Assembly: GCA_038227995.1 (NCBI GenBank)
Contig: JBBRPP010000005.1
Span: forward strand, 1 to 64,000
Source of the DNA: WLMZ01 sp038227995
GTDB taxonomy: Bacteria; Actinomycetota; Acidimicrobiia; Acidimicrobiales; Ilumatobacteraceae
DNA: 64,000 nucleotides
Direction: 5' to 3'
In this document: in pieces, positions 8,503 to 16,163 of the stretch
How the letters are laid out: each line of letters starts with the position of its first letter
Position numbering within the stretch: position 1 is the stretch's first letter
Program-made: the position numbers and the translations under genes
The notes under the pieces: model-generated
Database searches by the model: none
The model's input: the letters and a program-made list of their open reading frames with translations, nothing else
What the model was told of the DNA's origin: nothing

Positions 8503-8839
8503 TGGCGAGCCGGCGTCAGTGGCTGTCGAACACGATCGTGTCTGCCCGCATCGGATGGCGGATGCCTACGTACGTGCGCATGTTCGGCGTCAGCAGCGGA
8601 CCCAGCGAGTCCCCGGGTGAGCGCGAGGACATCGGTGTGTCCTGTTCACTGCGCTCTTCGCCGGTCGATCCGCCTTCCATGCTCATGTCTTCGGCAACCT
8701 CAGACCGTGACTTGAGAAGCTCACGCAGCGTGCTCGGTGTCGAAGTCGGAACTGCCAGTCGAGCCGCCGGCGCCGCCGCGTGACCAGGGAATCTCGAGCC
8801 CGGGTGCAACGGAATGCCGTCCCCGCGACTGATATCAGT
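8503..8839. other. Intergenic region with a possible small minus-strand gene
   Basis: 337 bases between the small membrane protein and the ECF sigma gene. On the minus strand 8516-8687 is open (ATG 8687, 56 codons before TGA) with strongly GC-favouring third positions and a natural-looking polar composition. The frame stays gene-like upstream of 8687 but has no further ATG/GTG start close by. It may be a small protein or a gene remnant; nothing else is evident here. Confidence 0.35.
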
Positions 8840-9346
8840 ATGGGCATCACCGAGATCGAGCCGCCGGCCGGCAGCACGCTGCCGACGTGGGACGGCGGAG
8901 CGGCGGTTTACGACGCCACCTATCGCATGCTGTTGCGGGTGGCGTTCCAGATCACCGGATCCGGTCCGGCCGCGGAGGACGTCGTCCACGACGTGATCTG
9001 CGCCGTCGGCCCTCGGCTGGCGACGCTCGACAACCCGCCCGCGTACCTGCGGGTGGCGGTCGTGAACCGATGCCGGACCGTGCACCGGCGCTCCAGTCGA
9101 GCGCCGCAGCTCGAGCCCCCGGCCGACCTCGTGGCCGATGCCGGGCTCAGCGAGTTCCGCCATGAACTGATGCAGCTGTCGCTGAAGCGGCGGACAGCCA
9201 TCGTGCTGCGCTACCTGTGTGACCTGTCCGACGCCCAGATCGCAGAAGCCATGTCCTGTCGTGAAGCCACGGTTCGCAGCCTTGTCCGCCGCGGCCTGGC
9301 CGACCTTCGCGAGCACCTCACATCGGAGAACGATCCCCATGCGTGA
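8840..9346 (+). CDS. ECF-type RNA polymerase sigma factor
   Basis: 168 residues from ATG 8840; a GTG at 8780 would add 20 Arg-rich residues. It has sigma region 2 (Y-D-A-T-Y-R-M-L-L-R-V-A-F...A-E-D-V-V-H-D) and region 4 (R-R-T-A-I-V-L-R-Y-L...A-E-A-M-S-C-R-E-A-T-V-R-S), the SigE-like arrangement without region 3. The next gene starts inside its last codons (8-base overlap, ATGCGTGA), so sigma and membrane partner are translationally coupled, as for a sigma/anti-sigma pair. Confidence 0.88.
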   Translation: MGITEIEPPAGSTLPTWDGGAAVYDATYRMLLRVAFQITGSGPAAEDVVHDVICAVGPRLATLDNPPAYLRVAVVNRCRTVHRRSSRAPQLEPPADLVADAGLSEFRHELMQLSLKRRTAIVLRYLCDLSDAQIAEAMSCREATVRSLVRRGLADLREHLTSENDPHA

Positions 9347-11321
9347 CCAATTGAACGATCCCGAGCTCGAGCCGTTCGAGTCGATTGTCCACGGGCAACT
9401 GCACCGGCTCGCGGATCTCGCACCCACGACCGTCCGGCGGCCCGACGAAGTGTCGCTGACGACAGGCTCCGGTACGGGAAAGCGCGGCGAGCGGCGCAAT
9501 CGCCGCCGCTTCGCCGGTATCGGTGCCTCCATCATCGTGCTCGCCGGTGGGGTGGGCATCACCTCCGTTGCGTTGAACAGTGCTGGTGACGGTGGCGCGG
9601 CGTCTCCGAAGGACGCGGTGTGGAAGTTCGTCGACGCGGTTCAGCACCAAGACATCCTCGGCGCCGTCGATGTCGTCGATCCGGACGAAGTCGCAGCTGT
9701 ACGTTCGGCGTTCACCGACGCCGCATCGCAGGGCAAGCGACTGGAGCTGGTCGACGGCAGTTTCTCGTTGAGCTCGGTCAAGGGCGTCGAGGTCACGTTC
9801 AACGACCTCGCTCTCGACGACGAGCAGATCAGCAGCGATGAAGCTGTCGTCACCGCGACGGCGGGATCGGTGACGACGTCGTTCGATCCTGCCGCGTTCG
9901 CCTTCGGCAGCGTGATCCGCGAGGCACACGGAACCGATCTCAAGACCACGTCGAAGACCGCCGAGCTCGCCGGCGCCAAGCCGGTGATGCTGGCGACCGT
10001 CAAGCGCAACGGCCGCTGGTACGTCAGCGTCAGCTACACGATTGCCGAGTACGCCCGCCGCGCAACCAAGGCCGCCCCGTTGTCGACCACCACGCCGCCG
10101 TCCGACGGATTCGCGACGCCCGAGGAATCAGTCACGGCGCTCTACGAGCGTCTGCTGAGCGGCAACCTCATCAGCGCGGTGGCCACCGCCGCACCGGGCG
10201 AAGGCGATGCGTTGGCTCGGTCGGTGTCGTTGTGGGGCGAGTCGGCCGAGAAGTTCTTTGCCAAGGGCACCACGGCCGGCCTCGATCTCCATCTCACGGG
10301 TGTGAAGTACAGCACCGAAGCCGACGGCGATCGACGAGCACTCACGCCGACCGCCTTCGTCCTCAGTGGCACGGTGCCCGGTTCATGGAATCACAGTCGG
10401 CCGTTCGATCCGACGCTGCCGACCGTCATCTACACCCGCACGGGCGGATCGGTGATCGTTCCCGCCGGGTCACCACTGCCGGCGAACGTGAAGGGCCTCC
10501 CGACGACGAACGAGTACCCGAGCAACGACGCCAACCAGACCTCGGCAAACGCGGACGGCACCGTGTTGCCCTTTCTCGATCCAAGCCTTGATCTCACCAA
10601 ACCGCTCCCGATCCACATCGAACGAGCTGACGGCTGCACGACGTTCGACGCAGTGTCGGCAACGCTCCTGGCGACACGGAACAACACAGACATCCACGAG
10701 CTCGCCGGCGGGCGCGTCCAGGTCTGCAGCGCGGCGGGCCTCGGTGGCATCTCGGCTGTCTACATCGTCCTCGCAGCAGGCACCGGTTTCACATCGTTGC
10801 CGACCGTTGCAACGGTTCGAGTCGGTGGCCAGTGGTACGTCTCGCCGATCGGCACCGTCGCCAATCAAGTGCTGCACATCCTGCGCGACGTTCCCGATCG
10901 GTCATCGTTGCTGGACAGTGACCTCGCCTACGTCATTTATGGAACCAGCCTGCAGACACTGCAGCTGAGCCTTGTGGGTCATCCGACATCATCGATCGAT
11001 CCGCTGTGTCTGCCGATCGTCACCTCGGCTGACGGCACGGTGACCGCGATCATCGGCGACCCGCGGATCGCCGACGTGCGTGCATGTGGGAACGCGCTCA
11101 ACGATTCGACCAGTGTGAGCTCGTCGTCGTCCTCGTCCGGTGGCGGCGGTGTCGTGACTGCATCGACGCTGACACCGGAGAGTTCGGTGGTCGCGGCTGC
11201 GCCCGACACCGGCTCGACCGACGTCGGCACCGCGGCAACGGTCGTGGTCCCGGCTTCGGTTCCCACCACCGGCGTCACGTCGGCAACCCTGACCGCGACC
11301 GCGCCGCCCACGACCGGCTGA
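9339..11321 (+). CDS. Large single-pass membrane protein, probable anti-sigma partner
   Basis: 660 residues. A cytoplasmic segment of about 50 residues ending in R-R-N-R-R-R-F is followed by one membrane helix (about 52-74) and a roughly 585-residue outside part. Two similar extracytoplasmic blocks begin A-S-P-K-D-A-V and A-T-P-E-E-S-V and resemble NTF2/SnoaL-like repeats. The C-terminus is a Ser/Gly/Thr-rich tail with a run of serines. Translational coupling to the ECF sigma gene suggests it holds the sigma factor at the membrane, but no classical zinc anti-sigma motif (HxxxCxxC) is present. The role is inference from context. Confidence 0.7.
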   Translation: MRDQLNDPELEPFESIVHGQLHRLADLAPTTVRRPDEVSLTTGSGTGKRGERRNRRRFAGIGASIIVLAGGVGITSVALNSAGDGGAASPKDAVWKFVDAVQHQDILGAVDVVDPDEVAAVRSAFTDAASQGKRLELVDGSFSLSSVKGVEVTFNDLALDDEQISSDEAVVTATAGSVTTSFDPAAFAFGSVIREAHGTDLKTTSKTAELAGAKPVMLATVKRNGRWYVSVSYTIAEYARRATKAAPLSTTTPPSDGFATPEESVTALYERLLSGNLISAVATAAPGEGDALARSVSLWGESAEKFFAKGTTAGLDLHLTGVKYSTEADGDRRALTPTAFVLSGTVPGSWNHSRPFDPTLPTVIYTRTGGSVIVPAGSPLPANVKGLPTTNEYPSNDANQTSANADGTVLPFLDPSLDLTKPLPIHIERADGCTTFDAVSATLLATRNNTDIHELAGGRVQVCSAAGLGGISAVYIVLAAGTGFTSLPTVATVRVGGQWYVSPIGTVANQVLHILRDVPDRSSLLDSDLAYVIYGTSLQTLQLSLVGHPTSSIDPLCLPIVTSADGTVTAIIGDPRIADVRACGNALNDSTSVSSSSSSSGGGGVVTASTLTPESSVVAAAPDTGSTDVGTAATVVVPASVPTTGVTSATLTATAPPTTG

Positions 11322-11354
11322 CCAGCTCCCGAACGGTCTCGTATCGGCCGGTGG

Positions 11355-11996
11355 TCAGGTCTCCGAAACATCTCGTGCGGACCGCGCATCGGAGACGCTG
11401 CCGATGGTGTGCGCACGATCAGCGACGTAGGCCCGAATGGTCGCCATCGCCCCTGGACGAAAACGGGCCTGGGCCCGGCGGGCGATCGGCAGGCCCGGCC
11501 ACGTGAACCACCGCCCGGGCTGAGACACGGCGAACAGCGAAAATGTGACGTCGTCGGTGACCGGGTCGTGCTCGATCAGGAATCGTTCCTCGCCCCGTTC
11601 GGCATGACCGACGAGAGTCCCGTATTCGAACCCGAACCGAGTGACGCCCTCCCCGGTGACCTCGTCGATGGTGGCGATGATTCGGCAGCAATAGCTCCAC
11701 CAGACACCCAGGACCTGTGCGGTGTAGCCGACGGTCGACCCGACCTCGATGGTGGCGGGCGGCAGCGCGGGCCGGGCCCATTCCTGCTGGAACTGCGCCC
11801 ATGCGACGAGCCCCTGACGGGCGAATTCGAATTGGTCTCGACCGTGGCCGACGACCGCGCTGTGCCGATCGGTGAACCACAGTCGCGAGGGCGGATCCCG
11901 GTGGAGCAGCCCAACAGGGTACGAGTACGCCCGACCGCGCCAGGCGTCGACCATCGTTCGGAGGTGGTTCTGATCAGGTGTGTGCAGCGAGAGCAT
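11355..11996 (-). CDS. DUF1990 (UPF0548) family protein
   Basis: 213 residues from ATG 11996. Matches DUF1990: V-G-H-G-R-D-Q-F-E-F-A near residue 50, then G-V-W-W-S-Y-C-C-R-I-I, G-F-E-Y-G-T-L-V-G-H and G-E-E-R-F-L-I-E-H, ending with a P-I-A-R-R-A-Q segment. Function unknown; the fold is probably related to START-like or lipocalin barrels. The start lies inside the 3' end of the YndJ-like gene (23-base overlap), so the two are one transcript. DUF1990 and YndJ genes are neighbours in other bacteria, supporting a shared but unknown task. Confidence 0.85.
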   Translation of the reverse strand: MLSLHTPDQNHLRTMVDAWRGRAYSYPVGLLHRDPPSRLWFTDRHSAVVGHGRDQFEFARQGLVAWAQFQQEWARPALPPATIEVGSTVGYTAQVLGVWWSYCCRIIATIDEVTGEGVTRFGFEYGTLVGHAERGEERFLIEHDPVTDDVTFSLFAVSQPGRWFTWPGLPIARRAQARFRPGAMATIRAYVADRAHTIGSVSDARSARDVSET

Positions 11997-12714
11997 GGCG
12001 ATCCTTTGCGGACAGACGTGGAGTTGCATTGGGGGTGAAACCGACCAGACCGACGAAGACGAGGGCGACTGCATTGACCGATGCGTGTTGGGCCACCATC
12101 GCGTCCAGCGTGCGAATCACGATGGCGTGGCCGAACGGTGCGAGCGCCCACGAGAACGCGAGCAGCATCGGATATGTCCACGAAAGCGCCGAGACCGAGA
12201 GGCAGATGCGCCGCCAGCCCGAGTGTCCACGTGCGCTGCGAAGCGCGGCGAGTGCGTATCCAACGAGAGCGACGATGATCAGTCCGGCGCCCACGGGTTG
12301 CAACTGATTGCCGAAGTTGATTCCCGCAGCCACCGCGATCATGCCGAACTGATGGATGGCGAGGCTGCGGCGGGCGCCGGCGAGACGGAGCAGCGCACTG
12401 ACGCCGAACCCCGCCTGATGGAAGTGCGCCGCGGTGAGCTGGACCGTGGAGGTTCCGAAGCCGAACAGCGAGAAGCCGAATCGGTCGGCGACGAGCCATC
12501 CGGCTGCAGCCGGCAACCAGACGAGTGTGACGAGAACTGGCAGCGGCGACCGGCGGCCCAAGATCAGCGTCGCCGCAGCGGCCACCAGCCATGTGCATGC
12601 CAGCGTGCCTGCCAATGCGCCGCGGTTGAAGCTCAATGACAGCGTCGCCAGTGCGAGTGCACTGATGTGCCACCAACGCACGCGCTGATCGAGGCGAACG
12701 AGTCCGAGCGGCAC
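11974..12714 (-). CDS. YndJ-like multi-pass membrane protein (start uncertain)
   Basis: 246 residues from GTG 12714 with about seven membrane segments and the family hallmark L-T-A-A-H-F-H-Q-A-G-F near residue 95. The reading frame stays open for another 20 codons upstream, to an in-frame TAG at 12775-12777. Those codons encode a hydrophobic stretch (W-L-L-A-F-S-L-V-A-T-V) that looks like the first half of a membrane helix, yet contain no ATG, GTG or TTG. Either translation starts at GTG 12714 or the 5' end is damaged or uses a rare start. Coupled to the DUF1990 gene; divergent from the MerR gene, which may regulate it. Confidence 0.75.
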   Translation of the reverse strand: MPLGLVRLDQRVRWWHISALALATLSLSFNRGALAGTLACTWLVAAAATLILGRRSPLPVLVTLVWLPAAAGWLVADRFGFSLFGFGTSTVQLTAAHFHQAGFGVSALLRLAGARRSLAIHQFGMIAVAAGINFGNQLQPVGAGLIIVALVGYALAALRSARGHSGWRRICLSVSALSWTYPMLLAFSWALAPFGHAIVIRTLDAMVAQHASVNAVALVFVGLVGFTPNATPRLSAKDRHALAAHT

Positions 12715-12791
12715 GGTAGCGACCAGGCTGAAAGCAAGGAGCCACGGGACCCCGTTCGTCCAGTTGCTCGAATTCTACGAACGATCATCAT

Positions 12792-12831
12792 GTGAATGAA
12801 TACTCACAGAGTTAACGGTTAGTGTCAAGGG
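12792..12831. promoter_or_regulatory. Putative operator/promoter between yndJ-like and merR genes
   Basis: Short divergent region with unusually low GC. It holds an imperfect palindrome GTGAATGAATACTCAC (12792-12807) and a GTTAACGGTTAG direct-repeat-like core (12811-12822). Read on the minus strand it contains TTGACA, a candidate -35 for the yndJ-like gene. A MerR protein is encoded immediately to the right, so autoregulation plus control of the divergent pair is plausible but only inferred. Confidence 0.35.
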
Positions 12832-13548
12832 GTGATGACGGACTCCACGCGCGCACCTGCGGAATACACGGTCGACGAACTCGCCCGAGTTGCCGACACG
12901 ATGACCACGACAGTCCGGATGTATCAGGCAAAGGGCCTCCTGCAGCCACCCACCAAGCGCGGCCGGGTCGCGTTCTACGGCGACGCCCATCTGGAACGGC
13001 TGGGACTCATTTCGGCGCTGCAACGACGAGGTCACTCACTCGCCGGAATTGCTGATCTGCTGGACGGTGTCCAGCACGGCGTCGACCTTCCCGAGCTGAT
13101 CGGGGTTCGAACCTGGGGTTCTCCGTCGCGCATCACCGTGTCACCAGCCGAGCTGGCCGACCGATTCGACGGCGTGGCCTTGACGGCCGACGACCTGATG
13201 CGGGCAGCGCAGATGGGATTGATCTCGATCGTTGCCGACGGTGCGGTGTCGGTGGACGAGCGATTCATCGACGTTGGTGCCGAGATCGTGCGGATGGGCA
13301 TCCCGGTCAGCGAGGTCCTCACACAGTGGGATCAGTTGCGCGACGATGCCGCAGCAATCAGCGCGCGTTTCACCGCTGCATTCGCGGCCCACCTCTGGCC
13401 GTCGCTCGACGCCGCATCAGCGTCGGTCGGCGAGGTCGGCGATGTCCTCGATCGGTTGGGCCCGCTGGCCCAGCGCGTCGTCGCGCTCGCGCTCGAGTCA
13501 GCGTTGCGCGCCGATGCGACGGCCTTCGCCAACCGCATCAGCGATTGA
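12832..13548 (+). CDS. MerR-family transcriptional regulator
   Basis: 238 residues from GTG 12832 (ATG 12835 also possible); AAGGGG lies just upstream. Winged-helix MerR DNA-binding domain at about 12-80: Y-T-V-D-E-L-A-R-V-A-D...T-V-R-M-Y-Q-A-K-G-L-L...R-V-A-F-Y. The remaining 150 residues are an Ala-rich helical effector domain without the Cys residues of metal sensors. Length and domain type resemble actinobacterial MerR proteins that control lipid or CoA metabolism, but the effector is unknown. Divergent from the yndJ-DUF1990 pair, its likely target. Confidence 0.85.
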   Translation: MMTDSTRAPAEYTVDELARVADTMTTTVRMYQAKGLLQPPTKRGRVAFYGDAHLERLGLISALQRRGHSLAGIADLLDGVQHGVDLPELIGVRTWGSPSRITVSPAELADRFDGVALTADDLMRAAQMGLISIVADGAVSVDERFIDVGAEIVRMGIPVSEVLTQWDQLRDDAAAISARFTAAFAAHLWPSLDAASASVGEVGDVLDRLGPLAQRVVALALESALRADATAFANRISD

Positions 13549-14058
13549 CAGCCAATGACGGTCGCTCGGGGCATCCGATGCGGAGAGTTCTCAGACGCTG
13601 CCAGACCGGTCCTGGCCGGGATGATGGTGACCACGAAGCGTTCTGCGCCGCCGTCCCGCATCTCCACGTGACGAAACCCGAGGGTGAGGGTGATCCCGTC
13701 TGAAACCTCGTCCCGTATCTCCACGTGACGAAACGTCAGGCGCGCAGAACGCGCCCGCGGTGGGCTGTTGCGCGACCCGGGTCGCGCACGACGATCCCGC
13801 GGGCGCGTTCTGCGCGTTCGGTCGCCGTCTCTGAATCGTCACGTGGAGATACGGGATGGCGGCAAGGGCACGTTCGGTCGCCGTCTCTGAATCGTCACGT
13901 GGAGATACGGGACGGGACCGGCCACGAAGGCAAGGGTGCGTTCGGTAGCCGGTCCTGAATCGTCACGTGGAGATTCGGGACGGGACCGGCCACGAAGGGG
14001 AGGGGGTATCGGGTTCGCCCGGCTCGGCCGGGCGGATCCGGTATGCCTGCGAAGCGAA
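13549..14058. repeat. Non-coding block of nested inverted and tandem repeats
   Basis: 510 bases without a credible gene. A roughly 21-bp unit with core TCACGTGGAGATACGGGA occurs five times. Two copies are on the minus sense (13654-13677, 13711-13734). Three are on the plus sense as part of longer 41-bp units (13816-13856, 13872-13912, 13940-13980), with shared spacer text GACCGGCCACGAAGG. Between the two orientations lies a 76-base palindrome (separate entry). Open frames across it are translations of the repeats. It sits between the converging ends of merR and the sugar-permease gene, so it could act as a two-way terminator or be a mobile repeat family. Confidence 0.8.
13741..13816. repeat. 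Nested perfect palindrome (20-bp arms around a 20-bp palindrome)
   Basis: Perfect 20-bp inverted arms (13741-13760 and 13797-13816) enclose an independent perfect 20-base palindrome, TGCGCGACCCGGGTCGCGCA (13769-13788). Both share the same centre of symmetry. In RNA this would be an exceptionally stable hairpin; in DNA it could extrude as a cruciform. Confidence 0.9.
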
Positions 14059-15024
14059 TCAGCCCTTGACGGCGCCGGCGGTGAGGCCGCGGACGAAGAA
14101 GCGCTGGAGCGAGAAGAACACGCCGAGCGGCACGATCATCGAGATGAACGCGCCGGCGGTGAGTCGCTGCCAGTCCTGACCCTTCGAGCCGACGAGGTCG
14201 TTGAGCTTCCATGTCATCGGCTTGAGGTCGGCCGGTCCGAAGACCTTGCCGACGAGGAAGTCGTTCCACACCCACAGGAACTGGAAGATCGCCAGTGACG
14301 CCAGCGCGGGAACGGCCAGCGGCAACACGACCTTGAGGAAGATCGTGAGGTGGCTGGCGCCGTCGATGCGGGCCGCCTCGATCAGATCGCCGGGCAGCGC
14401 CTGGATGAAGTTCTTCAAGAGAAAGATCGCCAGCGGTAAGGCAAAACAGGTGTGAGCGATCCACACCGACACGACCGACGAGTTGATCCCCAGGTTGGGG
14501 AAGGTCGTGAACGTGTGCCCACCGATCGTCAGGTGGCCGCCCAGGTTGAGCAGACGGAGCAGCGGCACCATCGCCATCTGGATCGGCACGACCATCAGCG
14601 CGACGACACCAACGAAGATCCAGTCACGGCCCTTGAACGTCATCCAGCACAACGCGTATGCGGCGAGCGCAGCGACCACGATCGGGATGATGGTGGCCGG
14701 CAGCGTGATGCGGATCGTGTTGAGGAAGTACTTGCCGAAGTTGTCGGCATTGCCGCCACTGCTGCTGAGGACGTCGCGATAGTTCTGCAGCGTGACGGAC
14801 GGGTGGGTGAAGAAGTTCCACCAACCCGTTGTCTTGATGTCGTTCGCAGGACGGAACGACGAGACCAGCAGGCCGAACGTGGGCACGGTCCAGAGCAGAC
14901 AGACCAGCACGACGGCAGCTCGGCCGACGCGGGTGGACAACGAGGCCGCCAGCTTCTTGCCGAGCGGGGCGTCCTTGCCCAGTTGATCGTGTGGTGTCGA
15001 TCCGGTGACGATGGTTGCGGCCAT
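14059..15024 (-). CDS. Carbohydrate ABC transporter permease (MalG/LacG type)
   Basis: 321 residues from ATG 15024. Six membrane segments with the binding-protein-dependent permease motif E-A-A-R-I-D-G-A-S-H (EAA loop) near residue 225, which contacts the ATPase. The N-terminus of about 45 residues is cytoplasmic and polar. It pairs with the MalF-type permease, whose stop is two bases upstream of this start, to form the channel of a sugar importer. The downstream alpha-glucosidase suggests alpha-glucosides such as trehalose, maltose or sucrose as substrate. Confidence 0.93.
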   Translation of the reverse strand: MAATIVTGSTPHDQLGKDAPLGKKLAASLSTRVGRAAVVLVCLLWTVPTFGLLVSSFRPANDIKTTGWWNFFTHPSVTLQNYRDVLSSSGGNADNFGKYFLNTIRITLPATIIPIVVAALAAYALCWMTFKGRDWIFVGVVALMVVPIQMAMVPLLRLLNLGGHLTIGGHTFTTFPNLGINSSVVSVWIAHTCFALPLAIFLLKNFIQALPGDLIEAARIDGASHLTIFLKVVLPLAVPALASLAIFQFLWVWNDFLVGKVFGPADLKPMTWKLNDLVGSKGQDWQRLTAGAFISMIVPLGVFFSLQRFFVRGLTAGAVKG

Positions 15025-15026
15025 GA

Positions 15027-16034
15027 CTATGCAAGCTCCCGTGCTCGGCGCTGGCTGCGCAGGTTGATGATGACGACCGGAATGACGACCACGAAGATGA
15101 TCACGGCGAGTGCCGCGCCGTAGCCGGGCTGGTTCTGGGGGTAGGTCTTGTCGTACATCTCGTTGGCCAAGACGTCGGTGTTGAAGTTGCCGCCAGTCAT
15201 CGACTGCACGATGTCGAACACCTTCAGCACGGCGATGACCGTGGTGGTCGAGACCGCAACGATGGTTGGCATGATGTACGGGATCGTGACCTTGCGGAAG
15301 GACTGGAAGTCGTTGGCGCCGTCGAGGCTGGCCGCTTCCTTCAGGGAATCCGGTACACCCTTGACCGCGGCCGACAACACGGTTGTGCAGAAGCCGGCCT
15401 GGATCCAGATGAACACGATGATCAAGAAGATCGTGTTGAGGTGCGGTGCGCCAGGGATGTAGTTCTGCTGCTGCAGCAGCCAGTTGCGCGGTGAGCCGCC
15501 GAGCTTGGAGAGCGCGGCGTTGAGCAGACCGAACTCGTGCGTCGGGTCGGGTGACTTGTTGTAGACGAAGCGCCAGATGATGCCGGCGCCGACCATCGAG
15601 ATCGCTGTCGGCAGGAAGATGAGGGCCTTCCACACCTTCTCGCCCTTCATCTGGTCGGCGATGCGGGCGACCACCAGGCCGACGCCGACGCTGAAACCGG
15701 TGCCGAGCACGACCCACCAGAGGTTGTTGAGCAGGACCATCCGGGTGGCTTTGTCGCCGAAGATCTTGCGGTAGTTCGACAGGCCGACGAACTTGTTGAC
15801 GTCGAGTGCGTCACCCTTGTTCGTGTAGAGACTGATGAAGATCGTCCGGATCGCAGGGATCAACAGACCGATCAGCAGGAAGAGCAGCGCAGGAACCAAA
15901 AAGACTCCGACGCGGGAACCCTCCCTCAACCGTCCGGGCAGGAAACCCGTGACGAAATAGACGCCGAGCAGCAGCAGGAGGAACACTCCGATACCTGCGA
16001 TCGCCCAGCCAAACGTTGCGATGAGATCACCCAT
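15027..16034 (-). CDS. Carbohydrate ABC transporter permease (MalF/UgpA type)
   Basis: 335 residues from ATG 16034 with AGGGGGAG upstream; longer frames upstream run into the intergenic hairpin. An extra N-terminal membrane segment, then a conserved six-helix permease core with the EAA motif K-E-A-A-S-L-D-G-A-N-D near residue 255. About 30 residues more than minimal permeases lie at the N-terminus. Forms the heterodimeric channel with the next gene. Separated from the binding-protein gene upstream by a stable hairpin, probably giving lower expression than the binding protein. Confidence 0.93.
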   Translation of the reverse strand: MGDLIATFGWAIAGIGVFLLLLLGVYFVTGFLPGRLREGSRVGVFLVPALLFLLIGLLIPAIRTIFISLYTNKGDALDVNKFVGLSNYRKIFGDKATRMVLLNNLWWVVLGTGFSVGVGLVVARIADQMKGEKVWKALIFLPTAISMVGAGIIWRFVYNKSPDPTHEFGLLNAALSKLGGSPRNWLLQQQNYIPGAPHLNTIFLIIVFIWIQAGFCTTVLSAAVKGVPDSLKEAASLDGANDFQSFRKVTIPYIMPTIVAVSTTTVIAVLKVFDIVQSMTGGNFNTDVLANEMYDKTYPQNQPGYGAALAVIIFVVVIPVVIINLRSQRRARELA

Positions 16035-16108
16035 CCGACACTCCCCCTTGTAACCCCAACATGCATCGCCCCGACGATGCACTGCTCCAACACATTAGGC
16101 ACCTGAAC

Positions 16109-16137
16109 AGGGGAGCCCGGACAAGCCGGGCTCCCCT
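16109..16137 (-). terminator. Intra-operon hairpin between binding-protein and permease genes
   Basis: Perfect 12-bp GC-rich stem (16109-16120 with 16126-16137) and 5-base loop, lying after the binding-protein stop and before the first permease start. Such hairpins between malE- and malF-type genes act as partial terminators or 3' stabilisers that raise binding-protein levels over permeases. That role is inferred here. Confidence 0.7.
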
Positions 16138-16163
16138 CCCAGGGGCGGGACTTCACACCATGA

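Noticed and set aside
13654..13980. CRISPR-like array
   Set aside because: Copies lie in both orientations, spacing is uneven, and the sequence between plus copies is itself repeated, so there are no unique spacers; no cas genes are nearby.
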